This document shows positions 51,646 to 59,164 of a stretch of 64,000 nt of DNA, one piece after another; the stretch's first letter is position 1, and every line of letters starts with the position of its first letter. This stretch comes from Ruegeria lacuscaerulensis ITI-1157. GTDB lineage: Bacteria; Pseudomonadota; Alphaproteobacteria; Rhodobacterales; Rhodobacteraceae. A program made the position numbers and the translations under genes. The notes under the pieces are model-generated. The model saw only the letters and a program-made list of their open reading frames with translations, did no database searches and was not told the origin of the DNA. The DNA lies in the NCBI GenBank assembly GCA_000161775.1, contig GG704596.1, positions 773,712 through 837,711 on the forward strand, in the 5' to 3' direction.

Positions 51646-52433
51646 GGCCGCACGAACCTTGCGCCCAGGTTCTTGCCTGCACCCGACGTGCCTCCCGACA
51701 GGCCAAAGCCCCGCCCGGCGGATAGTTCGGCCTGCAATACCTCAAGCGATTCTTCCAACGCCGTGCCCAGCGCCACGCGCTTTCCTTCCAGTTCGGCCTT
51801 GGCCGAAACGACCGACACGATGCGCGGGTGATCGCCCGAGAAGGAAAAGATCGGCGCCCCCGAGGCGCCGAAATCCACATCGCAGGACATCACCAGAACC
51901 CCGGATTGCCGCGCCATGACCGAGCAGACCTCTTGCAGCGAGGGGGCCTCGGCCCGGTCATGCGCATAAGACACGACACCGACATCCTCGCCGCGCGATG
52001 GGCGGTAGCCGGTCTCGAACGGAATGACAGCGGTGTTGCGGATGGGCTGCCACAGCTCGATCAGGGCGATGTCGTGGCGTACTCGGGTGACGGTGGCCTT
52101 TCCGTCATAGTCGTAATCGGGGTGGATCACCGCCTGCCGCGCCGCACGATAGGCCGAGGCCCGCCCCCGCCGCCAACCGGCCAGGAACTCGATTCGCGAC
52201 GGGTCGATCCGCTGGCGCGTGGCCTTGTCGAACAGGCAATGCGCCGCGGTCAGGACAAGAGTCGGGGAAATCAGCGCACCGGTGCAGAAGCCGGTGCCGT
52301 CGATGTCCAGCCGCCCGACCGCCATCCAGTCGCGCCCCGCCTCCGAGGTCTCGAGGCTTTGCAGCCCGGTATCCTGCGCCATGGCCGCCATCGGCAAGAC
52401 ACACAGCGCAATCGCCCTTATCCATCTGCGCAC
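51642..52433 (-). CDS. Trypsin-like serine protease (secreted), copy 2 of a tandem pair
   Basis: 263 aa from a GTG start (52433) preceded by GGAG; the longer open frame upstream lacks a better start. Signal peptide WIRAIALCVLPMAAMA, His in LVLTAAHC, Asp in RHDIALIEL, Ser in DFGASGAPIF. It shares with the next gene the layout GRLDI-(x)4-FCTG[TA]LI and the C-terminal GA[KR]F[IV]RP motif, so it arose by tandem duplication. Both are probably periplasmic or exported proteases of unknown substrate. Confidence 0.85.
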   Translation of the reverse strand: MRRWIRAIALCVLPMAAMAQDTGLQSLETSEAGRDWMAVGRLDIDGTGFCTGALISPTLVLTAAHCLFDKATRQRIDPSRIEFLAGWRRGRASAYRAARQAVIHPDYDYDGKATVTRVRHDIALIELWQPIRNTAVIPFETGYRPSRGEDVGVVSYAHDRAEAPSLQEVCSVMARQSGVLVMSCDVDFGASGAPIFSFSGDHPRIVSVVSAKAELEGKRVALGTALEESLEVLQAELSAGRGFGLSGGTSGAGKNLGARFVRP

Positions 52434-52520
52434 GCGGTTCTCCGGCTGTTTGGTTTCGGGCCATGGTGGTACGCGCCGCGTTTGGCGAAAATAGGGCACG
52501 CGCGCGCCGCCGGGATTCCG

Positions 52521-52542
52521 GCGCCGACTGACGCGTCGGCGC
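52521..52542. terminator. Strong hairpin downstream of glcF (no U-tract)
   Basis: Perfect 8-bp stem GCGCCGAC (52521-52528) / GTCGGCGC (52535-52542), 6-nt loop, 12-33 nt past the glcF stop on the minus strand. Without a U-run it may protect the 3' end or assist Rho-dependent ending. Confidence 0.4.
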
Positions 52543-52553
52543 ATCAGGCCCGA

Positions 52554-53876
52554 TCACCGCAGGATCGGCACCACATCCGCAGGCTGACCGGCCCGATCCA
52601 GTGCAGGGGGCCGAGGCCCGCCCGTGGCCCAATCCAACAGCTCGACCGTATGCACGATGGGCAGTCGGGTACCCGACCCGATCTGCATCATGCAGCCGAT
52701 GTTCCCGGCCGCGATCAGATCGGGGTTCTTGGCCTCCAACGTGCGCACCTTGCGCTGTTTCAGCTTGGCCGAGATCTCGGGCTGCATCAGGTTGTAGGTG
52801 CCCGCGCTGCCACAGCACAGGTGGCTGTCGGTGGGTTCGACCACCGTGAACCCCGCCTTTTTCAGCAGGTCCTTGGGATAGGTCTTGATCTGCTGCCCAT
52901 GTTGCAGCGAGCAGGCCGCGTGATAGGCAACCGTCAACCCCTTGTCGTCACCCTGCGGCAAGTCCAGCTGCATCAGGATCTCGCTGACGTCCATGGCAAT
53001 GCCCGACACCCGAGCCGCGTCCTCGGCCAGCGGATCGTCGCGGAACATGTGCCCGTAATCCTTGACGGTGGTGCCGCAGCCCGAGGTATTGATGACGATC
53101 GCATCCAGCCCCTTGCCGTCCATCTCGCGCGTCCAGGCGCGGATATTGGCGGCGGCGGCGGCATGGCTTTCGCGGGTCTTGCCCATGTGATGGGTCAACG
53201 CCCCGCAGCAGCCGGCGCCCTCGGCCACAACGACCTCGCAACCCAGCCGGGTCAGCAGGCGGATCGTTGCATCGTTGATGTCGGTGTTCAGCGCCTTTTG
53301 CGCACAGCCCGTCATCAGGGCCACGCGTTTGATCGCCTGCCCCTTGGGCGCAAAGCTTTGGGGGTCGTCATTGCGGCTGACCGGCGGGATGTGTTTCGGC
53401 GCCATGTCCAGCATCGCCTTCAGGCGCGCGTCGGGCATCAGAAAGCGGAACGGCCGTCCCAGCTTGGCCCCGATCAACGCCCAGCGAAACCGCATCGGAT
53501 AGGGCAGGATCCGTGCCAGAACCCATCGCAGCGCCCGGTCCGAGAAGGGGCGCTTGTAGCGGTTTTCGATATATTCACGCGCGTGATCGACCAGATGCAT
53601 GTAATGTACACCCGACGGGCAGGTCGTCATGCAGGCCAGGCAGGACAGGCAGCGGTCGATATGCTTGACGGTCTTTTCATCCGGCACACGCTCGTTTTCC
53701 AGCATGTCCTTGATCAGGTAGATGCGCCCGCGGGGGCTGTCCAATTCGTCGCCCAGCACTTGATAGGTCGGGCAGGTGGCGGTGCAGAACCCGCAATGCA
53801 CGCAGTTGCGCAAAATCTCGTTTGCGCGGCGGGTGCCGGGGTCTTTCAACTGGTCTTCGGTGAATGTGGTCTGCAT
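52554..53876 (-). CDS. glcF: Glycolate oxidase iron-sulfur subunit
   Basis: 440 aa. Two 4Fe-4S ferredoxin motifs near the N-terminus (CVHCGFCTATCPTYQ and CLSCLACMTTCPSGVHY) and two CCG domains (GCCGALTHHMGK; LCCGSAGTYNL) as in GlpC/LutA-type proteins. With GlcD and GlcE it forms the membrane-associated glycolate dehydrogenase that oxidises glycolate to glyoxylate and passes electrons to the quinone pool. It begins 4 bp after glcE. Marine bacteria use it for phytoplankton-derived glycolate. Confidence 0.95.
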   Translation of the reverse strand: MQTTFTEDQLKDPGTRRANEILRNCVHCGFCTATCPTYQVLGDELDSPRGRIYLIKDMLENERVPDEKTVKHIDRCLSCLACMTTCPSGVHYMHLVDHAREYIENRYKRPFSDRALRWVLARILPYPMRFRWALIGAKLGRPFRFLMPDARLKAMLDMAPKHIPPVSRNDDPQSFAPKGQAIKRVALMTGCAQKALNTDINDATIRLLTRLGCEVVVAEGAGCCGALTHHMGKTRESHAAAAANIRAWTREMDGKGLDAIVINTSGCGTTVKDYGHMFRDDPLAEDAARVSGIAMDVSEILMQLDLPQGDDKGLTVAYHAACSLQHGQQIKTYPKDLLKKAGFTVVEPTDSHLCCGSAGTYNLMQPEISAKLKQRKVRTLEAKNPDLIAAGNIGCMMQIGSGTRLPIVHTVELLDWATGGPRPPALDRAGQPADVVPILR

Positions 53877-53880
53877 CGCC

Positions 53881-55011
53881 CTATCCCATCAGCCCGGCGT
53901 TGAACATGCCGCGCGGGTCAAATTTCTGTCGAATCCCCTGTGTCAGAGCCGCAATGCCTTGCGGTTCCGGCTGGAACCGGCCCAGCCGGGCAAGGGTATC
54001 GGCCCCGGCCCGCACCAGCGTGGCGTGGCCGGAAAACGCGCCAATGCGCCCGCGCAGGTCGGTGCCTGCGGGCACCAGCGCCCAGATCAACCCGCCGCCC
54101 CAGTCGAACAGGGTCCGGTCGGCCTCGGCCCGCGCGGCGATTTCGGGCGCGTCGCCGGGTTTGACCGAGATCCGCCAGACATCGCCCGGCGTGTCGGCGA
54201 AATCGACCGCATCGCGGATCGTCTGCCACAGGGCATCCGACGGCTCGACCGGATCAACCGCGCCGAACTGGCCCAGCAGCTCCTGCAGACGCCCGGTGCG
54301 GTACGAGACCGATTCCGCAAACCCCTCGATCCGGATCAAGGCGCGCTGCTGCTGCGGATCATAGGCCGCGCCGGTGACCTCAAAGGGTGATTTCAGCGCC
54401 TCGGACAGGATGCGAACTGCGGTCGCGGCGTCCTTGGCGGGTATGGCCAGCGTCGCGCTGGCCTCGGGTTTGGGCAGCACCTTCAGCGACACCTCGGTCA
54501 GCACGCCCAGCGTGCCCCAGGACCCGGCCATCAGCTTGACCAGGTCATAGCCGGTGACGTTCTTCATCACCCGGCCGCCATTCTTGACGATCTGCCCCTG
54601 CCCGTCGACAAAGCGCACGCCCAGCAGGAAATCGCGGCAGGCCCCGGCCTGGATCCGGCGCGGCCCTGAGACGTTGGCGGCCACGACACCGCCGATCGTG
54701 GGCGCGCCCGAGGACCCCAGCAGGGCGCGATGGTCCATCGGCTCGAACGCCAGCTGCTGACCTTCGGCATCCAATGCGGCCTCGATCTCGGCCAGGGGCG
54801 TTCCGGCCTGCGCCACAAGCGTCAGCGCCCCCGGCTCGTACAGGGTGATCCCGCGCAGCCCCTCGGTGCTCAGCATCCGGTCGGGGCCAGTCACACCGCG
54901 CGTGCCGCCACCGACAACGCGTACCGGTTCATTCAGGCCGGCCACGATTTCGGCCAGTTCAGACTCTGATTCAGGTCTCATTGCGGGGTCCGTTCTGTCT
55001 TGGGAATTCAT
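53881..55011 (-). CDS. glcE: Glycolate oxidase FAD-binding subunit
   Basis: 376 aa with an N-terminal FAD-binding (PCMH) domain: RVVGGGTRG, GSSGAPTIGGVVAANVSGPRRIQAGACRDFLLGVRFV, KNVTGYDLVKLMAGSWGTLGVLTEVSLKVLPKP. The C-terminal part is shorter than GlcD, as expected. The ATG at 55011 overlaps the glcD stop (ATGA); ATG 54981 (MRPESE) is an alternative that resembles the start of other GlcE proteins. Confidence 0.93.
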   Translation of the reverse strand: MNSQDRTDPAMRPESESELAEIVAGLNEPVRVVGGGTRGVTGPDRMLSTEGLRGITLYEPGALTLVAQAGTPLAEIEAALDAEGQQLAFEPMDHRALLGSSGAPTIGGVVAANVSGPRRIQAGACRDFLLGVRFVDGQGQIVKNGGRVMKNVTGYDLVKLMAGSWGTLGVLTEVSLKVLPKPEASATLAIPAKDAATAVRILSEALKSPFEVTGAAYDPQQQRALIRIEGFAESVSYRTGRLQELLGQFGAVDPVEPSDALWQTIRDAVDFADTPGDVWRISVKPGDAPEIAARAEADRTLFDWGGGLIWALVPAGTDLRGRIGAFSGHATLVRAGADTLARLGRFQPEPQGIAALTQGIRQKFDPRGMFNAGLMG

Positions 55012-56456
55012 TCCGCCGCCATCGGCACGACGCGGCGGGGTGCACTGGCGTCCAGCGGAAACACCTTGGCGGGGTTCAGCAGCCACTTCGGGTCGAACAC
55101 GTCCTTGACGGCCATCTGCGCCTCAAGGTCCTGAGGCGCATATTGATGATGCATCAGGTCGCGTTTTTCGATGCCCACCCCATGCTCGCCGGTCAGGCAG
55201 CCGCCGGCATCGACGCAAAGTTTCAGAATCTCGGCCCCGAAAGCCTCGCATTTTTCCAGATCGCCGGGCTTGTTCGCATCGAACAGGATCAGCGGGTGCA
55301 TGTTGCCGTCGCCGGCATGGAACACGTTGCCGACGGGCAGGCCGTATTTGTCGCTCAACTCTCCGATGCGACGCAGCACGTCCGGCAAGGCCGACACCGG
55401 GATCGTACCGTCCAGGCACATGTAGTCGTTGATCTGCCCCATCGCGCCAAAGGCCGATTTCCGGCCCAGCCAGATGCGGGCGCTTTCCTCGGCCGACTGG
55501 CTTTCGCGCAGCTCGACCGGGTTGTGGCGTTTGGCGATCTCGACGATCTTGGCCAGTTGGCTGTCGATCTCGGCGTCCGAGCCCTCGACCTCGACAATCA
55601 GCAGCGCCTCGCAATTCGGGTAGCCGGCATGGGCAAAATTCTCGCAGGCTTCGATGCACAGCCGGTCCATGAACTCGATCGCCACGGGCAGGATGCCCGA
55701 TTTGATGATGTCCGAGACGCATTCGCCCGCCACCGCATTGTCATCAAAGCCCATCAGGACCGGGCGCGCGCCCTCAGGCTTGCGCAGGATGCGCAGCGTC
55801 GCCTCGGTGACGACCCCCAGCTGCCCTTCCGAGCCGCAGATCACGCCCAACAGGTCCAGCCCGCCGGAATCCAGGTGCGCGCCGCCGATCTCGACCACGC
55901 GGCCATCCATCAGCACCATGGTCACGCCCAGCAGGTTGTTGGTGGTCACGCCGTATTTCAGGCAATGCGCGCCGCCCGAGTTCATCGCGATATTGCCTGC
56001 GATGGCGCAGGCCAGCTGCGACGACGGATCGGGCGCATAGAAGAAATCCTGCTCCTCGACCGCGCCGGTGACGCTCAGATTGGTGCGGCCGGTCTGCACG
56101 CGGATGAAGCGGTTGTCATAGTCGACCTCAAGCACCTCGTTCATGCGGGCCACGCCCAGGATCACGCAATCGGCGGTGGGCAGCGCCCCACCGGCCAGTG
56201 AGGTCCCGGCCCCGCGCGGCACGACCGGCACGCCTTCGTCGTGGCAGATGCGCAGAATGTCCGAGACCTCCTGCGTCGAAGACGGCAGAACCGCGATCAT
56301 CGGCGCGCATTTGTAGGCGGTCAGGGCGTCGCATTCATAGGCGCGGGTTTCGGCCGGATCGGCGATAATGGCATCTTCGGGCAGGACCTGCCGCAGGCGG
56401 GCAAGCACGTTGGCCTTGCGGGCCAGAACGTCGGGGTTGGGCTGTGGCATGTCCAT
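55008..56456 (-). CDS. glcD: Glycolate oxidase subunit GlcD
   Basis: 482 aa FAD-linked oxidase, the catalytic subunit. FAD-binding motif PRGAGTSLAGGALP, AMNSGGAHCLKYGVTTNNLLG, ICGSEGQLGVVTEATLRI and the C-terminal FAD-oxidase motifs GNVFHAGDGNMHPLILFD and TGEHGVGIEKRDLM. GGAGG lies seven bases before the ATG at 56456. First gene of glcD-glcE-glcF; a promoter with a dyad over its -10 lies just upstream. No glcC regulator gene is adjacent. Confidence 0.95.
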   Translation of the reverse strand: MDMPQPNPDVLARKANVLARLRQVLPEDAIIADPAETRAYECDALTAYKCAPMIAVLPSSTQEVSDILRICHDEGVPVVPRGAGTSLAGGALPTADCVILGVARMNEVLEVDYDNRFIRVQTGRTNLSVTGAVEEQDFFYAPDPSSQLACAIAGNIAMNSGGAHCLKYGVTTNNLLGVTMVLMDGRVVEIGGAHLDSGGLDLLGVICGSEGQLGVVTEATLRILRKPEGARPVLMGFDDNAVAGECVSDIIKSGILPVAIEFMDRLCIEACENFAHAGYPNCEALLIVEVEGSDAEIDSQLAKIVEIAKRHNPVELRESQSAEESARIWLGRKSAFGAMGQINDYMCLDGTIPVSALPDVLRRIGELSDKYGLPVGNVFHAGDGNMHPLILFDANKPGDLEKCEAFGAEILKLCVDAGGCLTGEHGVGIEKRDLMHHQYAPQDLEAQMAVKDVFDPKWLLNPAKVFPLDASAPRRVVPMAAE

Positions 56457-56471
56457 GGCAGGTCCTCCGGT

Positions 56472-56508
56472 TTGGTAAAATAATATTACCAATTTCTGCA
56501 TCTGGCAA
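56472..56508 (-). promoter_or_regulatory. glcD promoter with GntR-type dyad over the -10
   Basis: On the minus strand the -35 is TTGCCA (56508-56503), then a 17-bp spacer and the -10 TATTAT (56485-56480). The -10 lies exactly in the 7-nt centre of a perfect dyad TTGGTAA (56472-56478) / TTACCAA (56486-56492). The half-site TTGGT...ACCAA is that of FadR/PdhR/GlcC-type GntR regulators, though the 11-nt GGT-ACC spacing is wider than the classic N3. Binding would block the promoter. Confidence 0.6.
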
Positions 56509-56537
56509 GTTGCCTTCGTCGGACGTACTGTCGCGCC

Positions 56538-57248
56538 ATGACATTGACAGAACGCGCCCTGCTGTTTTCACCCCTGGACTACGCCGCCGTCCTGCTGTTG
56601 CTGATTGCCTGGCAATGGATCGGCTGGCGGATCGAGAACCCCGCGCCGGACAAGCGTTCGGTCGCGGTGATGATGGACGAATTCCGCCGCTGCTGGATGC
56701 GCGAAATGGTGACCCGTCAGCCCCGCATGTTCGACGCCCAGGTCGTGGGCACGATGCGTCAGGGCAGTACGTTCTTTGCCTCGACCACGATGATCGCCAT
56801 CGGGGGCGGGCTGGCCCTTCTGGGCAATACCGAGCGGCTGACGGGCGTCGCCAAGGATCTGGCCATCGGCAGCGCACCGGCCATGGTGTGGGAGGTCAAG
56901 ATCCTGATCGTGCTGCTGTTTCTGTCGAACGCGTTTCTGAAATACGTCTGGGCGCATCGGTTGTTCGGCTACTGCGCGGTGCTGATGGCGGCGGTGCCGA
57001 ACGACCCCAAGGATCCGCAGGCCTATCCCCGCGCGGCGCAGGCGGCCGAGATCTGCGTGACCGCCGCGCGCAGCTTCAACCGTGCCCTGCGCGCCACCTA
57101 TTTCGCGCTGGCCTCGCTGGCCTGGATATTGGGTCCGATCACTTTGATCATCGGCACGCTTCTGACATTGGGGGTTCTTTATCGGCGCGAGTTTGCCTCG
57201 CATTCCCGCGCGATCCTGCTGAGCCTGCCGCCGGACACGCAGACGTGA
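56538..57248 (+). CDS. DUF599 family membrane protein
   Basis: 236 aa with four hydrophobic segments (YAAVLLLLIAWQWIGWRI; TFFASTTMIAIGGGLALLG; ILIVLLFLSNAFLKYVWA; YFALASLAWILGPITLIIGTLLTLGVLY). The conserved WMREMVTRQPRMFDAQVVGTMRQGSTFFAS block and SFNRALRATYFALA identify DUF599, a family of unknown function. It diverges from glcD with 81 bp between starts. Confidence 0.85.
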   Translation: MTLTERALLFSPLDYAAVLLLLIAWQWIGWRIENPAPDKRSVAVMMDEFRRCWMREMVTRQPRMFDAQVVGTMRQGSTFFASTTMIAIGGGLALLGNTERLTGVAKDLAIGSAPAMVWEVKILIVLLFLSNAFLKYVWAHRLFGYCAVLMAAVPNDPKDPQAYPRAAQAAEICVTAARSFNRALRATYFALASLAWILGPITLIIGTLLTLGVLYRREFASHSRAILLSLPPDTQT

Positions 57249-57283
57249 TCGCGCCCCGCCCGATCAGACCCTAGACTGTCGCA

Positions 57284-57631
57284 ATGCGACACCTGATCCC
57301 CTGCCTGTTTCTGGCCGCCCCGGCCCTCGCCGATCCGCCGATGGTCGAAAACGTCGCCGCAACGCGCACGGGCGAGACCTGGCGATTCGACGTGACCATC
57401 CGCCATCCCGATACCGGGTGGGACCACTATGCCGATGGCTGGCGCGTTCTGGCGATGGACGGGACCGAGCTGGGGATGCGGGTGCTGCATCACCCGCACG
57501 AGACCGAGCAGCCCTTTACCCGGTCGCTGGGCGGGGTCGCGATCCCCGAAGGCGCGCGTCAGGTTCAGGTGCAGGCCCGGTGCAACGTCGATGGCTGGAA
57601 TGCGGACACCACGCTTGTGACGCTCGACTGA
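57284..57631 (+). CDS. Small periplasmic protein, unknown
   Basis: 115 aa. A signal peptide (MRHLIPCLFLAAPALA, cleavage before DPPM) is followed by a compact beta-rich domain: WRFDVTIRHPDTGWDHYADGWRV, LGMRVLHHPHETEQPFTRSLGGV, ARQVQVQARCNVDGWN. This looks like an immunoglobulin-like sandwich; I do not recognise a named family with certainty. It starts 35 bp after the DUF599 gene and converges on the flavodoxin gene with 3 bp between stops. Confidence 0.75.
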   Translation: MRHLIPCLFLAAPALADPPMVENVAATRTGETWRFDVTIRHPDTGWDHYADGWRVLAMDGTELGMRVLHHPHETEQPFTRSLGGVAIPEGARQVQVQARCNVDGWNADTTLVTLD

Positions 57632-57634
57632 TCG

Positions 57635-58120
57635 TCAGAACACGCCCAGCGACAACCCGGCGCCCAGCGCGGCACCTATCTCGCGGCATTTGTCCAGTTC
57701 ATCCTCGGGGATGGTCTTTTCCGCCAATATCGCCTCGGGCGTCTGGGCATGGGTGCAGACGATGAGGGGCGGCTGCACCTCTTTCAAGCGCCAACCGGTG
57801 GCGATGCGCGCCAGTTGCCGCGCCGCGTTCTGACCGTCGGACCCGGCGCAGATCATCTGCGCATAGGGCCGCCCCTCGATCCGGCCCAGAACCGGATAGT
57901 AGCAGCGGTCGAAGAAGTCTTTCATGACGCCTGACAGCGCCGCCAGGTTCTCGGGCGCGCAAAAGACGTATCCGTCGGCCGCCAGCAAATCGTCGGGCCC
58001 CGCCTGCTCGGCGGGCTTCAGGCTGATCTCGGCCTCGGCGGTGGCCGCTTGTGCGGCCGCCTCGGCCATCTGCCGGCTGCCGCCGGTGCGCGAATGATAG
58101 ACGATCAGCAGACGGGCCAC
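57635..58120 (-). CDS. Flavodoxin-like NAD(P)H-dependent oxidoreductase
   Basis: 161 aa flavodoxin-fold protein. FMN phosphate loop YHSRTGGSRQMAEAAA (residues 8-23), the isoalloxazine segment APENLAALSGVMKDFFDRCYYP and the GSDGQNAARQL loop. It starts with GTG at 58120 five bases after the rlmH stop, so it is the last gene of rsfS-rlmH-flavodoxin. Electron partner unknown. Confidence 0.85.
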   Translation of the reverse strand: MARLLIVYHSRTGGSRQMAEAAAQAATAEAEISLKPAEQAGPDDLLAADGYVFCAPENLAALSGVMKDFFDRCYYPVLGRIEGRPYAQMICAGSDGQNAARQLARIATGWRLKEVQPPLIVCTHAQTPEAILAEKTIPEDELDKCREIGAALGAGLSLGVF

Positions 58121-58125
58121 GGCGG

Positions 58126-58596
58126 TCAGGCCCGATGATACGGGCCGCCCGACAGGATCGTCGCGGCACGATAGAGTTGTTCCGACAGCATCACCCGGAC
58201 CAGCATATGCGGCCAGACCATCGCGCCGAAAGAAATCGAAAAATCGGCCTCGGCCCGCAGCGCCGGGTCGATCCCGTCGGCGCCGCCGATGACAAAGGCC
58301 AGATCCTGCCGGCCCGTGTCACGCCACCCGGCCAGTTTCTGCGCGAAATCGGGGGAAGACATCACCTTTCCCCGCTCGTCCAATGTGCAGATCACCGCCC
58401 CATTGGGCAGCGCCTTGCGCAGCAACGCGGCCTCGGCGCCCATACCGGCGTTTTTCTTGTCTTCGACCTCGATCACGCGCGCAGGCCCCAGGCCCAGGCC
58501 GCGGCCGGTCCTGTCGAAACGGGTCAGATAGTCGTCAAGCAGGGTCTTCTCCGGTCCGGCACGCAATCGCCCGACCGCACAAATGCTGATACGCAT
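58126..58596 (-). CDS. rlmH: 23S rRNA (pseudouridine1915-N3)-methyltransferase RlmH
   Basis: 156 aa SPOUT-class methyltransferase acting on the 70S ribosome at position 1915. [27 protein letters not shown] at the N-terminus, the SAM knot region [13 protein letters not shown] and the C-terminal [30 protein letters not shown]. It sits 44 bp after rsfS, the usual partner. Confidence 0.97.
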   Translation of the reverse strand: MRISICAVGRLRAGPEKTLLDDYLTRFDRTGRGLGLGPARVIEVEDKKNAGMGAEAALLRKALPNGAVICTLDERGKVMSSPDFAQKLAGWRDTGRQDLAFVIGGADGIDPALRAEADFSISFGAMVWPHMLVRVMLSEQLYRAATILSGGPYHRA

Positions 58597-58640
58597 GTCG
58601 CTCTCGCCGCCGGCCCTTCACTACGGGCCGGGATGGCGCC

Positions 58641-59003
58641 TCAGTTGGCCGAGGCGCTGCCGCCCTGAGGCAGCCACATCTTTTCCAGCTGGTAGAATTC
58701 GCGCACTTCGGGGCGGAAGATATGGACGATCACGTCGCCCGTATCGATCAGCACCCAATCGCCGGCATCCTTGCCTTCGACCTTCGAGGTGAACCCGAAT
58801 TCCTGCTTGATGCGATCCGTCAGCTTTTCCGACATCGCCGACACCTGGCGCGTCGACCGGCCCGACGCGATGACCATGTAGTCGGCCACCGAGGATTTTC
58901 CGCGCAGATCGATCTGCACGACGTCTTCGGCCTTGTCGTCGGAAAGCGAGGAAAGAACGCGCTCAAGCAGCTTTTCGCTGATTGGCTGAGACTGGGCCAT
59001 CAT
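58641..59003 (-). CDS. rsfS: Ribosome silencing factor RsfS
   Basis: About 120 aa; binds ribosomal protein L14 and blocks 50S-30S joining when nutrients are low. Core: ERVLSSLSDDKAEDVVQIDLRGKSSVADYMVIASGRSTRQVSAM, GKDAGDWVLIDTGDVIVHIFRPEVREFYQLEKMW. The start is uncertain. ATG 59003 (or 59000) has only a weak ribosome site, whereas a perfect AAGGAGG lies 57 nt upstream and is followed by an out-of-frame ATG at 59056 and an in-frame CTG. Operon with rlmH. Confidence 0.93.
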   Translation of the reverse strand: MMAQSQPISEKLLERVLSSLSDDKAEDVVQIDLRGKSSVADYMVIASGRSTRQVSAMSEKLTDRIKQEFGFTSKVEGKDAGDWVLIDTGDVIVHIFRPEVREFYQLEKMWLPQGGSASAN

Positions 59004-59056
59004 TGCGGCCCCATCTTCGGCGGGCAAACCCGCCTGTGTATGCAGAGACAGGACAT
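59000..59056 (-). CDS. Possible 18-codon leader peptide overlapping the rsfS start
   Basis: ATG 59056 follows AAGGAGG with 3-nt spacing. The frame reads MSCLCIHRRVCPPKMGPQ and ends in TGA (59002-59000) interlocked with the ATGATG of rsfS. A perfect hairpin GGCGGG-TTTG-CCCGCC (59034-59019) lies in its second half. Alternatively the same ribosome site may serve a CTG start of a longer RsfS. Low confidence. Confidence 0.3.
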   Translation of the reverse strand: MSCLCIHRRVCPPKMGPQ

Positions 59057-59164
59057 GGTCCTCCTTGATAAAGCGCCGCCAAACCCCGGCGCCGGGGTAG
59101 TAATAAGGTAGCAAGCCAAATGCAACAATTCAATGAATCGCAGGCGGTGTGCGCACAGGCGTGA

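Noticed and set aside
51828..53903. 691-codon plus-strand frame over the protease and glcF
   Set aside because: Spans the antisense of two unrelated genes and the gap between them; no motif.
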